Positions 16,447 through 24,458 of a stretch of 64,000 nucleotides of DNA are shown here, one piece after another. Below the pieces are notes generated by a model, which saw nothing but the letters and a program-made list of their open reading frames with translations, did no database searches and was not told the origin of the DNA. The stretch spans positions 47,620 through 111,619 of the forward strand of contig NZ_FNNS01000011.1 in NCBI RefSeq assembly GCF_900106795.1, written 5' to 3'. A program made the translations under genes and the position numbers. This stretch comes from Aequorivita viscosa. Lineage in GTDB: Bacteria > Bacteroidota > Bacteroidia > Flavobacteriales > Flavobacteriaceae. Position 1 is the first letter of the stretch. Each line of letters opens with the position of its first letter.

Positions 16447-17328
16447 TTGAAAATAGAAAATATATTAGCTAGTGAATTAATTCTTACCCCAGAAGGGAAG
16501 ATATATCACTTAGACCTCGCCCCTTCTCAATTGGCCGAGACTGTTATAACCGTAGGAGATCCTGGGAGGGTAAAAATGGTTTCTAAGTATTTTGATACCA
16601 TAGAAACTACTGCGGAACATCGCGAATTTAAAACGCATACTGGAACCTATAAAGGAAAGCGTATTAGTGTAGTTTCTACAGGAATTGGCCCAGATAATAT
16701 CGATATTGTTTTTAATGAGCTAGATGCCTTGGTGAATATAGATTTCGAGAAGCGAACTGAAAAATCGAAGAAAACATCATTAGACATCATTAGAATTGGT
16801 ACTTCGGGTGGTTTGACTCCAGAAATTGAAGTAGATAGCTTTTTAATCAGTAAGTTGGCAATTGGACTGGATAATGTGATGCATTACTATGCTAAAACAG
16901 ATAAAATATTTATCCGCGAATTTGCGCAGGCATTTATAAACCATACAGACTGGAATCCCGACAACTCCGTGCCTTATGTTGTGAAAGCCGATAAAACATT
17001 GTTGAAAAAACTGTCTTCAGAAAAAACAATTGAAGGTTGCACTATTACCAATGTAGGATTTTATGGACCTCAAGGAAGAGTACTCCGAGCGCAACTTCAA
17101 GATCAAGGTTTAAATGAAAAACTGAAATCTTTTGAGTATAAAAATCATAAAATAACCAACTTAGAAATGGAAACCGCAACAATGTATGGACTGGGACGAT
17201 TGTTGGGGCATAGCACGCTTTCTATGAATGCAATTATTGCCAATCGTGCATCTGGCACTTTTAGCAAGGATACGAAAGCCACTGTGGACGCTTTAATACG
17301 GTACACTTTGGAAAAAATTGTGGAATGA
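16447..17328 (+). CDS. Nucleoside phosphorylase (uridine/purine phosphorylase family)
   Basis: A 293-aa member of the PNP/UDP phosphorylase family, cleaving nucleosides with phosphate. The phosphate-binding motif is ITVGDPGRVKMV (about 35-46), followed by STGIGPDNID, IRIGTSGGL and the ribose-binding NLEMET (about 239-244). No ATG precedes the domain, so TTG at 16447 is the likely start, with an A-rich upstream stretch. Base specificity is not certain, though the length and EMET motif fit uridine phosphorylase-like enzymes. Its stop overlaps the next start by 4 bases. Confidence 0.88.
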   Translation: MKIENILASELILTPEGKIYHLDLAPSQLAETVITVGDPGRVKMVSKYFDTIETTAEHREFKTHTGTYKGKRISVVSTGIGPDNIDIVFNELDALVNIDFEKRTEKSKKTSLDIIRIGTSGGLTPEIEVDSFLISKLAIGLDNVMHYYAKTDKIFIREFAQAFINHTDWNPDNSVPYVVKADKTLLKKLSSEKTIEGCTITNVGFYGPQGRVLRAQLQDQGLNEKLKSFEYKNHKITNLEMETATMYGLGRLLGHSTLSMNAIIANRASGTFSKDTKATVDALIRYTLEKIVE

Positions 17329-18179
17329 AGAAATTTATAATAGGTGGAGTGCCGGAACACTTCAATTTACCTTGGTATTTAGGTCTTCGCGATAAGAAAT
17401 TTCAAGAGAAGGACATCAATTTGCGATGGAAAGATTTTCCAGGAGGAACGGGCGAAATGAATCAAGCGCTTCGTGATAAGGAAATCGATATGGCGGTTAT
17501 TCTTACTGAAGGAATTGTTCGCGATATTATTCACGGAAATCAAAGCAGTATTGTTCAGGTTTTTGTTGAATCTCCTTTATTATGGGGAATCCATGTGGCT
17601 ACAGATTCTGAATTTGAAGAAATTTCAGATTTAAAAGGAACTGCGGCAGCCATAAGTCGCTACGGATCAGGCTCACACCTAATGGCGTATGTAAATGCTG
17701 AAAACCACGATTGGGATTTACAAAATGATTTAAACTTTACTGAAATCAAGGATTTGGAAGGAGCGATAGAAAGTCTTCCGAACGGGGAAGGCGATTATTT
17801 TATGTGGGAAAAGTTTATGACGAAACCCTACGTAGATAATGGTACGTTTCGCTTGGTTGGCGTTTCTCCTACTCCTTGGCCTAGCTTCGTTATAGTCGTT
17901 AGAAACGAAGTGCTGAAAGAAAACGCCGAAATTGTAAAAACAATTTTAGAGGTTATCAACCATATTACTATAGATTTTAAGAATCTTCCATCTGTAGCCG
18001 AAATGATAGCCAATCGTTACGGACAAGAACTAGAAGATGTTAATGAATGGCTTAGTCTTACACATTGGAGCCAAAAACAATTGAGTGAAAAAACACTTGA
18101 AAAAGTTCAAGATCAGCTTCTAAAACTCGGTCTTATAGAAGATAAATTACCAACCGACCAACTTCTTCATAATTTTTAA
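17325..18179 (+). CDS. Cytoplasmic solute-binding-type (type 2 periplasmic-binding fold) protein
   Basis: A 284-aa protein that resembles NMT1/SsuA-like substrate-binding proteins: GGVPEHFNLPWYLGLRDKKF at the start, FPGGTGEMNQALRDKEIDMAV, then a hinge and second lobe with SRYGSGSHLMAYV. There is no signal peptide or lipobox, and no permease or ATPase nearby, so it probably works in the cytoplasm as a ligand sensor or enzyme rather than in transport. It is translationally coupled (ATGA) to the nucleoside phosphorylase gene, so a nucleobase- or thiamine-type ligand is possible but unproven. Confidence 0.75.
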   Translation: MKKFIIGGVPEHFNLPWYLGLRDKKFQEKDINLRWKDFPGGTGEMNQALRDKEIDMAVILTEGIVRDIIHGNQSSIVQVFVESPLLWGIHVATDSEFEEISDLKGTAAAISRYGSGSHLMAYVNAENHDWDLQNDLNFTEIKDLEGAIESLPNGEGDYFMWEKFMTKPYVDNGTFRLVGVSPTPWPSFVIVVRNEVLKENAEIVKTILEVINHITIDFKNLPSVAEMIANRYGQELEDVNEWLSLTHWSQKQLSEKTLEKVQDQLLKLGLIEDKLPTDQLLHNF

Positions 18180-18245
18180 AAAAGATTTTATCTAGACGCA
18201 ACCACTTTACAACTGTTGCATCTTTTAGGTATAAATCTAATTATT

Positions 18246-18353
18246 ATGACTACTTTCTTAATTGTTTTAGGTGCGTTGCTAGTCACAAACTTTCTTTTAT
18301 TGCAGTTTAGCTGTAATGACGCCAAGGACACTGAAGTTCCTGAGGACGAATAA
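18246..18353 (+). CDS. Possible 35-aa membrane peptide
   Basis: A short frame with one hydrophobic segment (MTTFLIVLGALLVTNFLLL), a cysteine in QFSCND and an acidic tail ending VPEDE. It could be a tiny membrane protein or lipoprotein. It starts 66 bases after the solute-binding-type gene, in the same direction, and a good terminator follows 34 bases after its stop. No family is recognised. Support is the signal-like composition and the terminator only. Confidence 0.4.
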   Translation: MTTFLIVLGALLVTNFLLLQFSCNDAKDTEVPEDE

Positions 18354-18387
18354 TTTATTCGCTTCAACACCCATATTTAGTTGGCTA

Positions 18388-18410
18388 CAGTCATTTCTGA
18401 CTGCTTTTTT
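18388..18410 (+). terminator. Rho-independent terminator
   Basis: Stem CAGTCA (18388-18393) pairs with TGACTG (18398-18403), loop TTTC, followed by C and six T. It ends the plus-strand unit that begins with the oxygenase or phosphorylase genes, upstream of the convergent ung gene. Confidence 0.75.
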
Positions 18411-18466
18411 AAAACACTTAATTGTTTGTGGTTTTTAAGAAGCCCGTAATAATAAATTTCACAAGA

Positions 18467-19132
18467 TTACCATTCAATCGGGGTTTTCCCATGCGCTTTT
18501 AAATATGCGTTGGCTTTGCTAAAGTGCTTATTCCCGAACCAATAACCACGATTTGCCGCCAATGGAGATGGATGTCCACTACTAAGCACCAAATGTTTTG
18601 ATTCGTCAATTTTTCTGCCTTTCTTTTTCGCTGGGCCACCCCAAAGCATAAAAACCAAGCCTTCGCGTTCTTCAGATAGTTTTTGAATTACAACATCTGT
18701 AAACTTTTCCCAACCCTTGTTTTGATGACTTCCTGCCTGATGTGCTCGAACAGTTAATGTAGCATTAAGCATTAACACACCTTGATCTGCCCATCTTGCC
18801 AAATTTCCGTGCGTTGGAATAGCAATACCAACATCAGTCCTAAGTTCTTCAAAAATATTTTTAAGAGACGGTGGTATTTTAACATTTTCGTCTACAGAAA
18901 AACACAAACCGTGCGCTTGATCTGGTCCGTGATATGGATCCTGCCCTATCATAACAACTTTAACATCGTTAAAGGGAGCGTGATTAAAAGCTGAAAAAAC
19001 CTTACTGGCCGGCGGGTAGCAAGTATTCGACTCATACTCATTCCTAACGAATTCGGTTAATTCTTTAAAATAGGGTTTCTCAAATTCATCGTTTAAAACC
19101 TGTTTCCAACTTGCTTCAATAGTTACCTTCAT
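18467..19132 (-). CDS. ung: Uracil-DNA glycosylase, family 1
   Basis: A 221-aa enzyme that removes uracil from DNA. The catalytic water-activating motif GQDPYHGPDQAHG starts at residue 63 (Asp65) and the second motif HPSPLAA holds the catalytic His near 188. Length and motifs are complete. The start codon lies in a 39-base divergent spacer shared with mutS2, whose sequence nearly repeats the bcp|nth spacer 14 kb away. Confidence 0.97.
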   Translation of the reverse strand: MKVTIEASWKQVLNDEFEKPYFKELTEFVRNEYESNTCYPPASKVFSAFNHAPFNDVKVVMIGQDPYHGPDQAHGLCFSVDENVKIPPSLKNIFEELRTDVGIAIPTHGNLARWADQGVLMLNATLTVRAHQAGSHQNKGWEKFTDVVIQKLSEEREGLVFMLWGGPAKKKGRKIDESKHLVLSSGHPSPLAANRGYWFGNKHFSKANAYLKAHGKTPIEW

Positions 19133-19157
19133 TATCCTTACTTTTGTGTAAAATTAC
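19130..19157. promoter_or_regulatory. Bidirectional promoter ung|mutS2
   Basis: On the plus strand TACTTTTG (19139-19146) fits TAnnTTTG, 25 bases before the mutS2 start. On the minus strand TAATTTTA (19149-19156 complement) is a weaker -7 for ung. Over 28 bases, aligned from the minus-strand start codon, 24 positions equal the bcp|nth spacer at 33563-33590. Confidence 0.65.
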
Positions 19158-19171
19158 AAGAAACAAGACGA

Positions 19172-21331
19172 ATGGGGCGCATCGCTAGTAAAACATTGGA
19201 GGATTTAGAATTTCCATCAGTTCTCAAACAAATTTCGGAAGGCTGCGTAACGGCACCTGGAAAAGAACGGGTCCTTGCCATTACTCCTTTTCAGGATCTT
19301 TCTAAAATAGAGCCAGAACTCCAACGTGTAAAAGAATTTACGGCATCACTCAGTGGTGAAAATCAAATTCCAAATCACGGTTTTGATCCAGTTTTTAAGG
19401 AGTTGCATTTGCTCGATATAGAAAGGAGTACGTTAGAAATTTCAGGTTTTCGGAAAATTCTATCCATTTCAGAAACCACGCGTATTCTTCTAAAATTCTT
19501 TAAAAAATATGAAGAGTTTTATATTCACCTAAATTCATTTTCTGAACAAGTAAATCATACCTCTGCAGTCTCGGAAGCAATCAATCAAATAATTGATAAA
19601 TATGGTGAAATAAAGGATGATGCTTCGCCTGAATTAGCTAGTATTCGCCGCAGGTTAAATGGGTTAAAAGGAAAGATAAACGCTTCTTTTAACAGAGCGC
19701 TTTCGCAATATATTCAGAATGATTATCTCGATGAAATACGCGAATCGGTAGTTGAAAACCGCCGAGTGCTTGCCGTAAAAGCTATGCACCGAAAAAAAGT
19801 AAGAGGCGCTGTTTTGGGAACTTCAAAAACAGGAAGTATTGTTTATATCGAGCCTCAGGAATCTTTAGAATATGCCAACGAACTCAGCAATTTGCTGTAT
19901 GATGAAGATGAAGAGATTAAGCGGATCCTAAAAGCTCTAACAGAGTTTGTAAGACCTTACAAGGAACTTATAGGGAGCTTTCAGGATTATCTAATTTTGA
20001 TAGATACCTTTTATGCTAAGGCAAAATACGCTTCAAAAATAAATGGTGTACTTCCTATAATTACTTCAAAAAAACGGATTTCACTTATTAATGCATATCA
20101 CCCATTATTACTCGCTGCAAATAATAAACGTAACGAAAAAACCTACCCACAGTCCATTGATTTAGTTCCTGACAAAAGAATTATAGTAATATCTGGTCCA
20201 AATGCTGGTGGGAAAAGTATCACTTTGAAAACTGTAGGTTTACTTCAGGTTATGCTTCAAAGTGGAATACTCATTCCAGCCGATCCACAAAGCGAAATGT
20301 GGTTTTTTAAACGAATCTTAACCGATATTGGTGACAATCAATCTATTGAGAATCATTTAAGCACTTATAGTTACCGGCTTAAAAAAATGAATCAGTTTTT
20401 ACGAAAATGCAACGATAAAACGCTTTTTTTAATAGATGAATTTGGAACAGGAAGCGATCCTGAACTTGGAGGGGCTTTGGCCGAAACCTTTTTAGAGGTT
20501 TTTTATGAACGTAATGCTTTTGGAATAATTACGACTCATTACAGCAACTTAAAACTACTGGCTAATGAGCTGCCACACGCTATTAATGCGAACATGCAGT
20601 TCGATAGTAGAACATTAGAGCCTTTATACCAGCTACATTTAGGTGAAGCTGGGAGTAGTTATACTTTTGAAGTAGCCCAAAAAAACGGAATACCGTATAG
20701 CTTAATTAATAAAGCCAAGAAAAAGATAGAACGCGGCAAGGTTCGATTTGATAAAACCATTGCAAACCTTCAAAAAGAACGTTCTAATTTGAGGAAGACT
20801 TCTGAAACACTTAAAAATGAAGCAGAAAAAGCTCGACTTGGCAGCCGACAACTGGAAGAGGTTAATTCTAAAGTTCAAGAAAAATTAGAGAGCTATCAGG
20901 AGTTATATGATGCGAATCAAAAGCTAATTAGTCTTGGAAGAAAAGTGGACACACTGGCTGAAAAATATTTCAACAACAAACAGAAAAAACAGTTAATAGA
21001 TGAGTTGATGAAATTGGTTATGGTTGAAAACAGCAAACGCAAAAAACTGGCTCCCAAGGTCAAAAAAGCCGTTAAAGCTAAAAAAGTAGCCGTAATAAAA
21101 GAAGTAGAAAAGAAAGTAGAAGTTATACGCGAGCGCAAAAAAGAAGAAAAGGAAAAAGCAAAAAAACTGCCTCCACCGAAGCCAAAAGTTACCTTAAAAG
21201 TAGGTGATAGAGTAAGAATGTTAGAAGGTCGCGCAATAGGCACAATTGATACTATAGAGAAAAATAAAGCCTTTGTTAATTATGGAATGTTTACCACGAA
21301 CGTGAGTTTAGATGAATTAGAGAAAGTATGA
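19172..21331 (+). CDS. mutS2: MutS2-type ATPase without Smr domain
   Basis: A 719-aa MutS2-like protein. It begins with the MutS2 N-terminus (TLEDLEFPSVLKQISE) and contains the clamp domains, the Walker A GPNAGGKS (about 343-350), the Walker B region DEFGTGSDPELGGALAE and a long coiled coil (about 500-620). It ends with a small beta domain (KVGDRVRMLEGRAIGTIDTI). The C-terminal Smr endonuclease domain of canonical MutS2 (about 780 aa) is absent. Canonical MutS2 acts in recombination control or collided-ribosome splitting; the Smr-less form must act without that nuclease. The Lys/Val-rich segment at about 626-680 is low in complexity. Confidence 0.9.
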   Translation: MGRIASKTLEDLEFPSVLKQISEGCVTAPGKERVLAITPFQDLSKIEPELQRVKEFTASLSGENQIPNHGFDPVFKELHLLDIERSTLEISGFRKILSISETTRILLKFFKKYEEFYIHLNSFSEQVNHTSAVSEAINQIIDKYGEIKDDASPELASIRRRLNGLKGKINASFNRALSQYIQNDYLDEIRESVVENRRVLAVKAMHRKKVRGAVLGTSKTGSIVYIEPQESLEYANELSNLLYDEDEEIKRILKALTEFVRPYKELIGSFQDYLILIDTFYAKAKYASKINGVLPIITSKKRISLINAYHPLLLAANNKRNEKTYPQSIDLVPDKRIIVISGPNAGGKSITLKTVGLLQVMLQSGILIPADPQSEMWFFKRILTDIGDNQSIENHLSTYSYRLKKMNQFLRKCNDKTLFLIDEFGTGSDPELGGALAETFLEVFYERNAFGIITTHYSNLKLLANELPHAINANMQFDSRTLEPLYQLHLGEAGSSYTFEVAQKNGIPYSLINKAKKKIERGKVRFDKTIANLQKERSNLRKTSETLKNEAEKARLGSRQLEEVNSKVQEKLESYQELYDANQKLISLGRKVDTLAEKYFNNKQKKQLIDELMKLVMVENSKRKKLAPKVKKAVKAKKVAVIKEVEKKVEVIRERKKEEKEKAKKLPPPKPKVTLKVGDRVRMLEGRAIGTIDTIEKNKAFVNYGMFTTNVSLDELEKV

Positions 21332-21385
21332 GTAAAGTCGTAGTTGGCAGTATCAGTTAACAGCATCTTTTAAAATTACAATAAA

Positions 21386-21793
21386 TTGAAGCACATTGAA
21401 TCACATAAAATAATCTTGTTCGACGGCGTTTGCAACCTGTGCAATGGCGCCATCAACTTTGTTATAAAAAAAGACAAAAAGAACATTTTTAAATTCGCCC
21501 CGCTTCAAAGTGAGATTGGTGAGACCTTACTTTCAAAGTTTCAAATAGATACTTCCAACGTAGATTCTATTATACTGGTGGATGGTGAAAACTATTATGC
21601 CAAATCTTCAGCTGCCTTGCGTATTTCCAAAGAGCTATCTGGAGGTTATCCCCTACTTTATGGTTTTTTAATACTACCGAGGTTTATCCGAGATGCAGTT
21701 TACGACTACATTGCTAAAAACCGTTATAAATGGTTTGGGAAAAAAGAAAGCTGTATGATTCCAACACCAGAATTAAAAGAAAAATTCCTTTAA
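21386..21793 (+). CDS. DCC1-like thiol-disulfide oxidoreductase family (DUF393)
   Basis: A 135-aa protein with the family signature LFDGVCNLCNGAINFV, i.e. DxxCxxC (about 13-19), a thioredoxin-fold site. Basic and aromatic residues follow (KFAPLQS, SAALRISKELSGGYPLLY). No ATG is available upstream of the domain; TTG at 21386 is the probable start, again after a CAGT-type repeat. The start lies 55 bases beyond the mutS2 stop. The redox partner is unknown. Confidence 0.88.
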   Translation: MKHIESHKIILFDGVCNLCNGAINFVIKKDKKNIFKFAPLQSEIGETLLSKFQIDTSNVDSIILVDGENYYAKSSAALRISKELSGGYPLLYGFLILPRFIRDAVYDYIAKNRYKWFGKKESCMIPTPELKEKFL

Positions 21794-21800
21794 ACCTATT

Positions 21801-22097
21801 TTATTTTTCCACTCTAATAGCGTGCATTACTGGCTTTTTCTTCCATACAAAAGTATACACCCACATTAGCGTAAAGGTTGGCACAACGTCGGTAAAAGGC
21901 AATACCTCTTCAAGGAATACTATTACACTTGCTATTTTCCCTTCAGGGCCTTTGTACATTTTATGCATTTGCTTGGCCGCAATTGGAGCCCATAGCAAAT
22001 CGAAGAAAGGTCCAATTACAGGAATAAGAATGGAAATCATTCCTATTAAATCATAAATAATTCCGCGTTTGAGTAAATTATATTTTTCGTTTTCCAT
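21801..22097 (-). CDS. Small membrane protein, unknown function
   Basis: A 98-aa protein with two or three hydrophobic helices: DLIGMISILIPVIGPFFDLLW, IASVIVFLEEVLPFTDVVP and a TLMWVYTFVW segment. The proline- and acid-containing helices (FLEEVLPFTD) are unusual for simple membrane anchors and could line a polar site. The ends are basic. I do not recognise a named family. It is convergent with the DCC1-like gene (7-base gap) and 49 bases downstream of folE in the same direction, so cotranscription with folE is possible. Confidence 0.65.
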   Translation of the reverse strand: MENEKYNLLKRGIIYDLIGMISILIPVIGPFFDLLWAPIAAKQMHKMYKGPEGKIASVIVFLEEVLPFTDVVPTFTLMWVYTFVWKKKPVMHAIRVEK

Positions 22098-22146
22098 TTT
22101 GGATAAAACTATTTTTCCATCATAGATTCAAAAAATGTTCCAAAAA

Positions 22147-22746
22147 TTAAGAAAGGTCGTTGCTAATCAGTTTTAGAAATTCGTTTCTTGTCTGCAATGC
22201 TTCAAACTCACCACGAAACCCTGAAGTTGTAGTAACGCTATTCTGTTTTTGAACTCCGCGCATCATCATACACATATGCGAGGCTTCAATTACCACGGCA
22301 ACTCCTCTTGGTTTTAATGTGTCGTTAATACACTCTAAAATATCGTGTGTTAAGCGTTCCTGCACTTGTAATCTACGTGCAAAAACATCTACAACACGCG
22401 GAATTTTACTTAAACCAACAATATGTCCGTTTGGGATATAGGCAATATGTGCTTTTCCGAAAAATGGAAGAATGTGGTGTTCACAAAGCGAATACAATTC
22501 TATATCCTTAACGATAACCATATCGTGGTAACTTTCCTTAAACATTGCGCTTCTGAGTATTTCAGCAGGATCTTGGCAGTTTCCTGAAGTAAGGAATTGT
22601 ATAGCCTTTGCAGCTCTTTCAGGAGTTTTTACTATTCCTTCCCGTTCAGTATCTTCACCTATTGTTTTCAGAATGCTACTGTAGTTATCAGTCAGGCTGT
22701 CTGTAACTGGTTGATTGTATTCTTCAAAATACCTATATGACCCCAT
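22147..22746 (-). CDS. folE: GTP cyclohydrolase I
   Basis: A 199-aa enzyme converting GTP to 7,8-dihydroneopterin triphosphate, the first step of folate (and possibly queuosine-type deazapurine) synthesis. The zinc ligands are in [12 protein letters not shown] (Cys and His) and [12 protein letters not shown] (Cys). The [11 protein letters not shown] and TTSGFRGEF motifs are typical of the type IA enzyme. The N-terminal 20 residues are variable, as usual. Confidence 0.97.
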   Translation of the reverse strand: MGSYRYFEEYNQPVTDSLTDNYSSILKTIGEDTEREGIVKTPERAAKAIQFLTSGNCQDPAEILRSAMFKESYHDMVIVKDIELYSLCEHHILPFFGKAHIAYIPNGHIVGLSKIPRVVDVFARRLQVQERLTHDILECINDTLKPRGVAVVIEASHMCMMMRGVQKQNSVTTTSGFRGEFEALQTRNEFLKLISNDLS

Positions 22747-22874
22747 AATGTTTTAAGTTTCAATTAAAGTTCGATAGCCAAAAGTAAATCTATAAATTGA
22801 AAGCCAAAACTATATTCTTGTTTGAATTGCAGAATAAGGCTATAAATAGTACTTTCACAGCTTAAATATTAGGA

Positions 22875-23534
22875 ATGATAAAGGCTCAGAACATTCACAA
22901 ATATTATGACAACCTTCATGTTTTGAAGGGAGTGGACTTGCATATTAAAAAAAGTGAAATTGTTTCTATTGTTGGAGCATCGGGAGCGGGAAAAACCACT
23001 CTTTTGCAAATAATTGGTACACTTGATACGCTCCATGATGCAAGTAGTACACTTGTAATAAACGGAATAGATATAAACTCGCTTTCGGGAAAAAAGCTAG
23101 CTAAATTTCGGAATGAAAACTTAGGTTTTATATTTCAGTTTCATCAATTACTCCCCGAATTTACGGCTATTGAAAATATTTGTATTCCTGCATTTATAAA
23201 AGGTACTTCTAGATCTGAAGCCATTAAAAAAGCTGAAGAATTACTTTCATTTTTAGGACTTTCGCATCGAAAGAATCATAAACCTAACGAGCTTTCTGGA
23301 GGTGAACAACAACGTGTCGCCGTTGCCCGAGCCTTGGTTAATGACCCACCGATTATCCTGGCCGATGAACCCAGCGGTAATTTAGACACCGAAAGTTCCG
23401 AAAATCTTCACAATTTGTTTTTTAGGCTTCGCGATGAATTTGGTCAGACGTTTGTGATTGTTACCCACAATAAAGATCTTGCGAATATGGCCGATAGAAA
23501 GTTGGTTATGCGGGATGGAATAATTGCTGATTAA
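22875..23534 (+). CDS. ABC transporter ATPase, LolD/MacB-type
   Basis: A 219-aa ATPase. Walker [10 protein letters not shown] (about 36-44), Q-loop QFHQLLPEF, signature [15 protein letters not shown], Walker [12 protein letters not shown] and the H-loop VTHN are all present. It belongs to the LolD/FtsE/MacB group, and LolD (release of outer-membrane lipoproteins) is the usual annotation for this gene in Bacteroidota. No LolC/E permease is adjacent; the partner must be encoded elsewhere, so the specific role is inferred. Confidence 0.88.
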   Translation: MIKAQNIHKYYDNLHVLKGVDLHIKKSEIVSIVGASGAGKTTLLQIIGTLDTLHDASSTLVINGIDINSLSGKKLAKFRNENLGFIFQFHQLLPEFTAIENICIPAFIKGTSRSEAIKKAEELLSFLGLSHRKNHKPNELSGGEQQRVAVARALVNDPPIILADEPSGNLDTESSENLHNLFFRLRDEFGQTFVIVTHNKDLANMADRKLVMRDGIIAD

Positions 23535-23603
23535 CCTATTCATTTCAATACTAGAACCATAGCATTACAACAAAAAAACATTTATACTAAAGAATTAAGT
23601 GAT

Positions 23604-24368
23604 ATGAATCAACTTCCTCTAAAAGAGTTTCTTGAAGAAAAAGTTATTCTGTACAACAATTCCGATTTTATTGAATCTGATCCAATTCAAATTCCTCATT
23701 TATTTACGCTAAAAGAAGACATTGAAATCGCCGGGTTTTTGGTGGCAACTATTGCTTGGGGAAATCGAAAAAGCATTATCAAGAACAGCCATCAATTAAT
23801 GGAACGGATGGGTAATTCTCCTTATGACTTTGTTATGAATTATACAGATAATGATTCTGAATTATTGTCAGGTTTTGTCCACCGCACCTTCAATAGTGAT
23901 GACCTTTCCTATTTTATTAAATCGCTTCAGAATATTTATACAAATCACGGCGGATTAGAAAACATCTTCAACTCAAATAAGGGAGCGGATTCGCTTCAAG
24001 AAGCAATTCATAAATTTAAACACGTATTTTTTGAGCTTCCACATTTAGGGCGGACGCAAAAACACGTGAGCGATCCGATGAAAAATTCGGCTGCCAAACG
24101 GATTAACATGTATTTGCGTTGGATGGTTCGAAACGATAATGCCGGTGTAGATTTCGGAATTTGGAAAAACATTTCTCCTGCCCTATTATCTTGTCCGTTA
24201 GACGTTCATAGCGGAAATGTTGCTCGTAAATTAGGTTTGCTTAAGAGAAAACAAAATGACGCTAAGGCCCTAAACGAATTGGACGCCTCATTGCGATTGC
24301 TCGATGCACAAGATCCAGTTAAGTATGACTTCGCTTTATTCGGTCTCGGTGTTTTTGAAGGATTTTAA
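23604..24368 (+). CDS. TIGR02757 family protein
   Basis: A 254-aa protein conserved in Bacteroidota and some other phyla. Recognised by LKEFLEEKVILYNN at the start, the helical middle with VATIAWGNRKSIIKN, the HLGRTQKHVSDP segment and LDVHSGNVARKLGLL near the C-terminus. The all-helical pattern and the PLDVHSGNVAR segment recall helix-hairpin-helix DNA glycosylases with their catalytic Asp, but a glycosylase role is only an inference. It lies 69 bases after the ABC ATPase, in the same direction. Confidence 0.8.
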   Translation: MNQLPLKEFLEEKVILYNNSDFIESDPIQIPHLFTLKEDIEIAGFLVATIAWGNRKSIIKNSHQLMERMGNSPYDFVMNYTDNDSELLSGFVHRTFNSDDLSYFIKSLQNIYTNHGGLENIFNSNKGADSLQEAIHKFKHVFFELPHLGRTQKHVSDPMKNSAAKRINMYLRWMVRNDNAGVDFGIWKNISPALLSCPLDVHSGNVARKLGLLKRKQNDAKALNELDASLRLLDAQDPVKYDFALFGLGVFEGF

Positions 24369-24458
24369 GTCAATCCCTATTTCCCTTGAAAATTTAAAAT
24401 TTTTGATTACCAAAATTGCCTAAAATGTTGTACTTTTATCGGCAATCTTTAAACGATT

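Noticed and set aside
18188-18370. Minus-strand frame of 60 codons between the binding protein and ung
   Set aside because: Biased composition, no start signal and overlap with the better-supported small plus-strand frame and its terminator.
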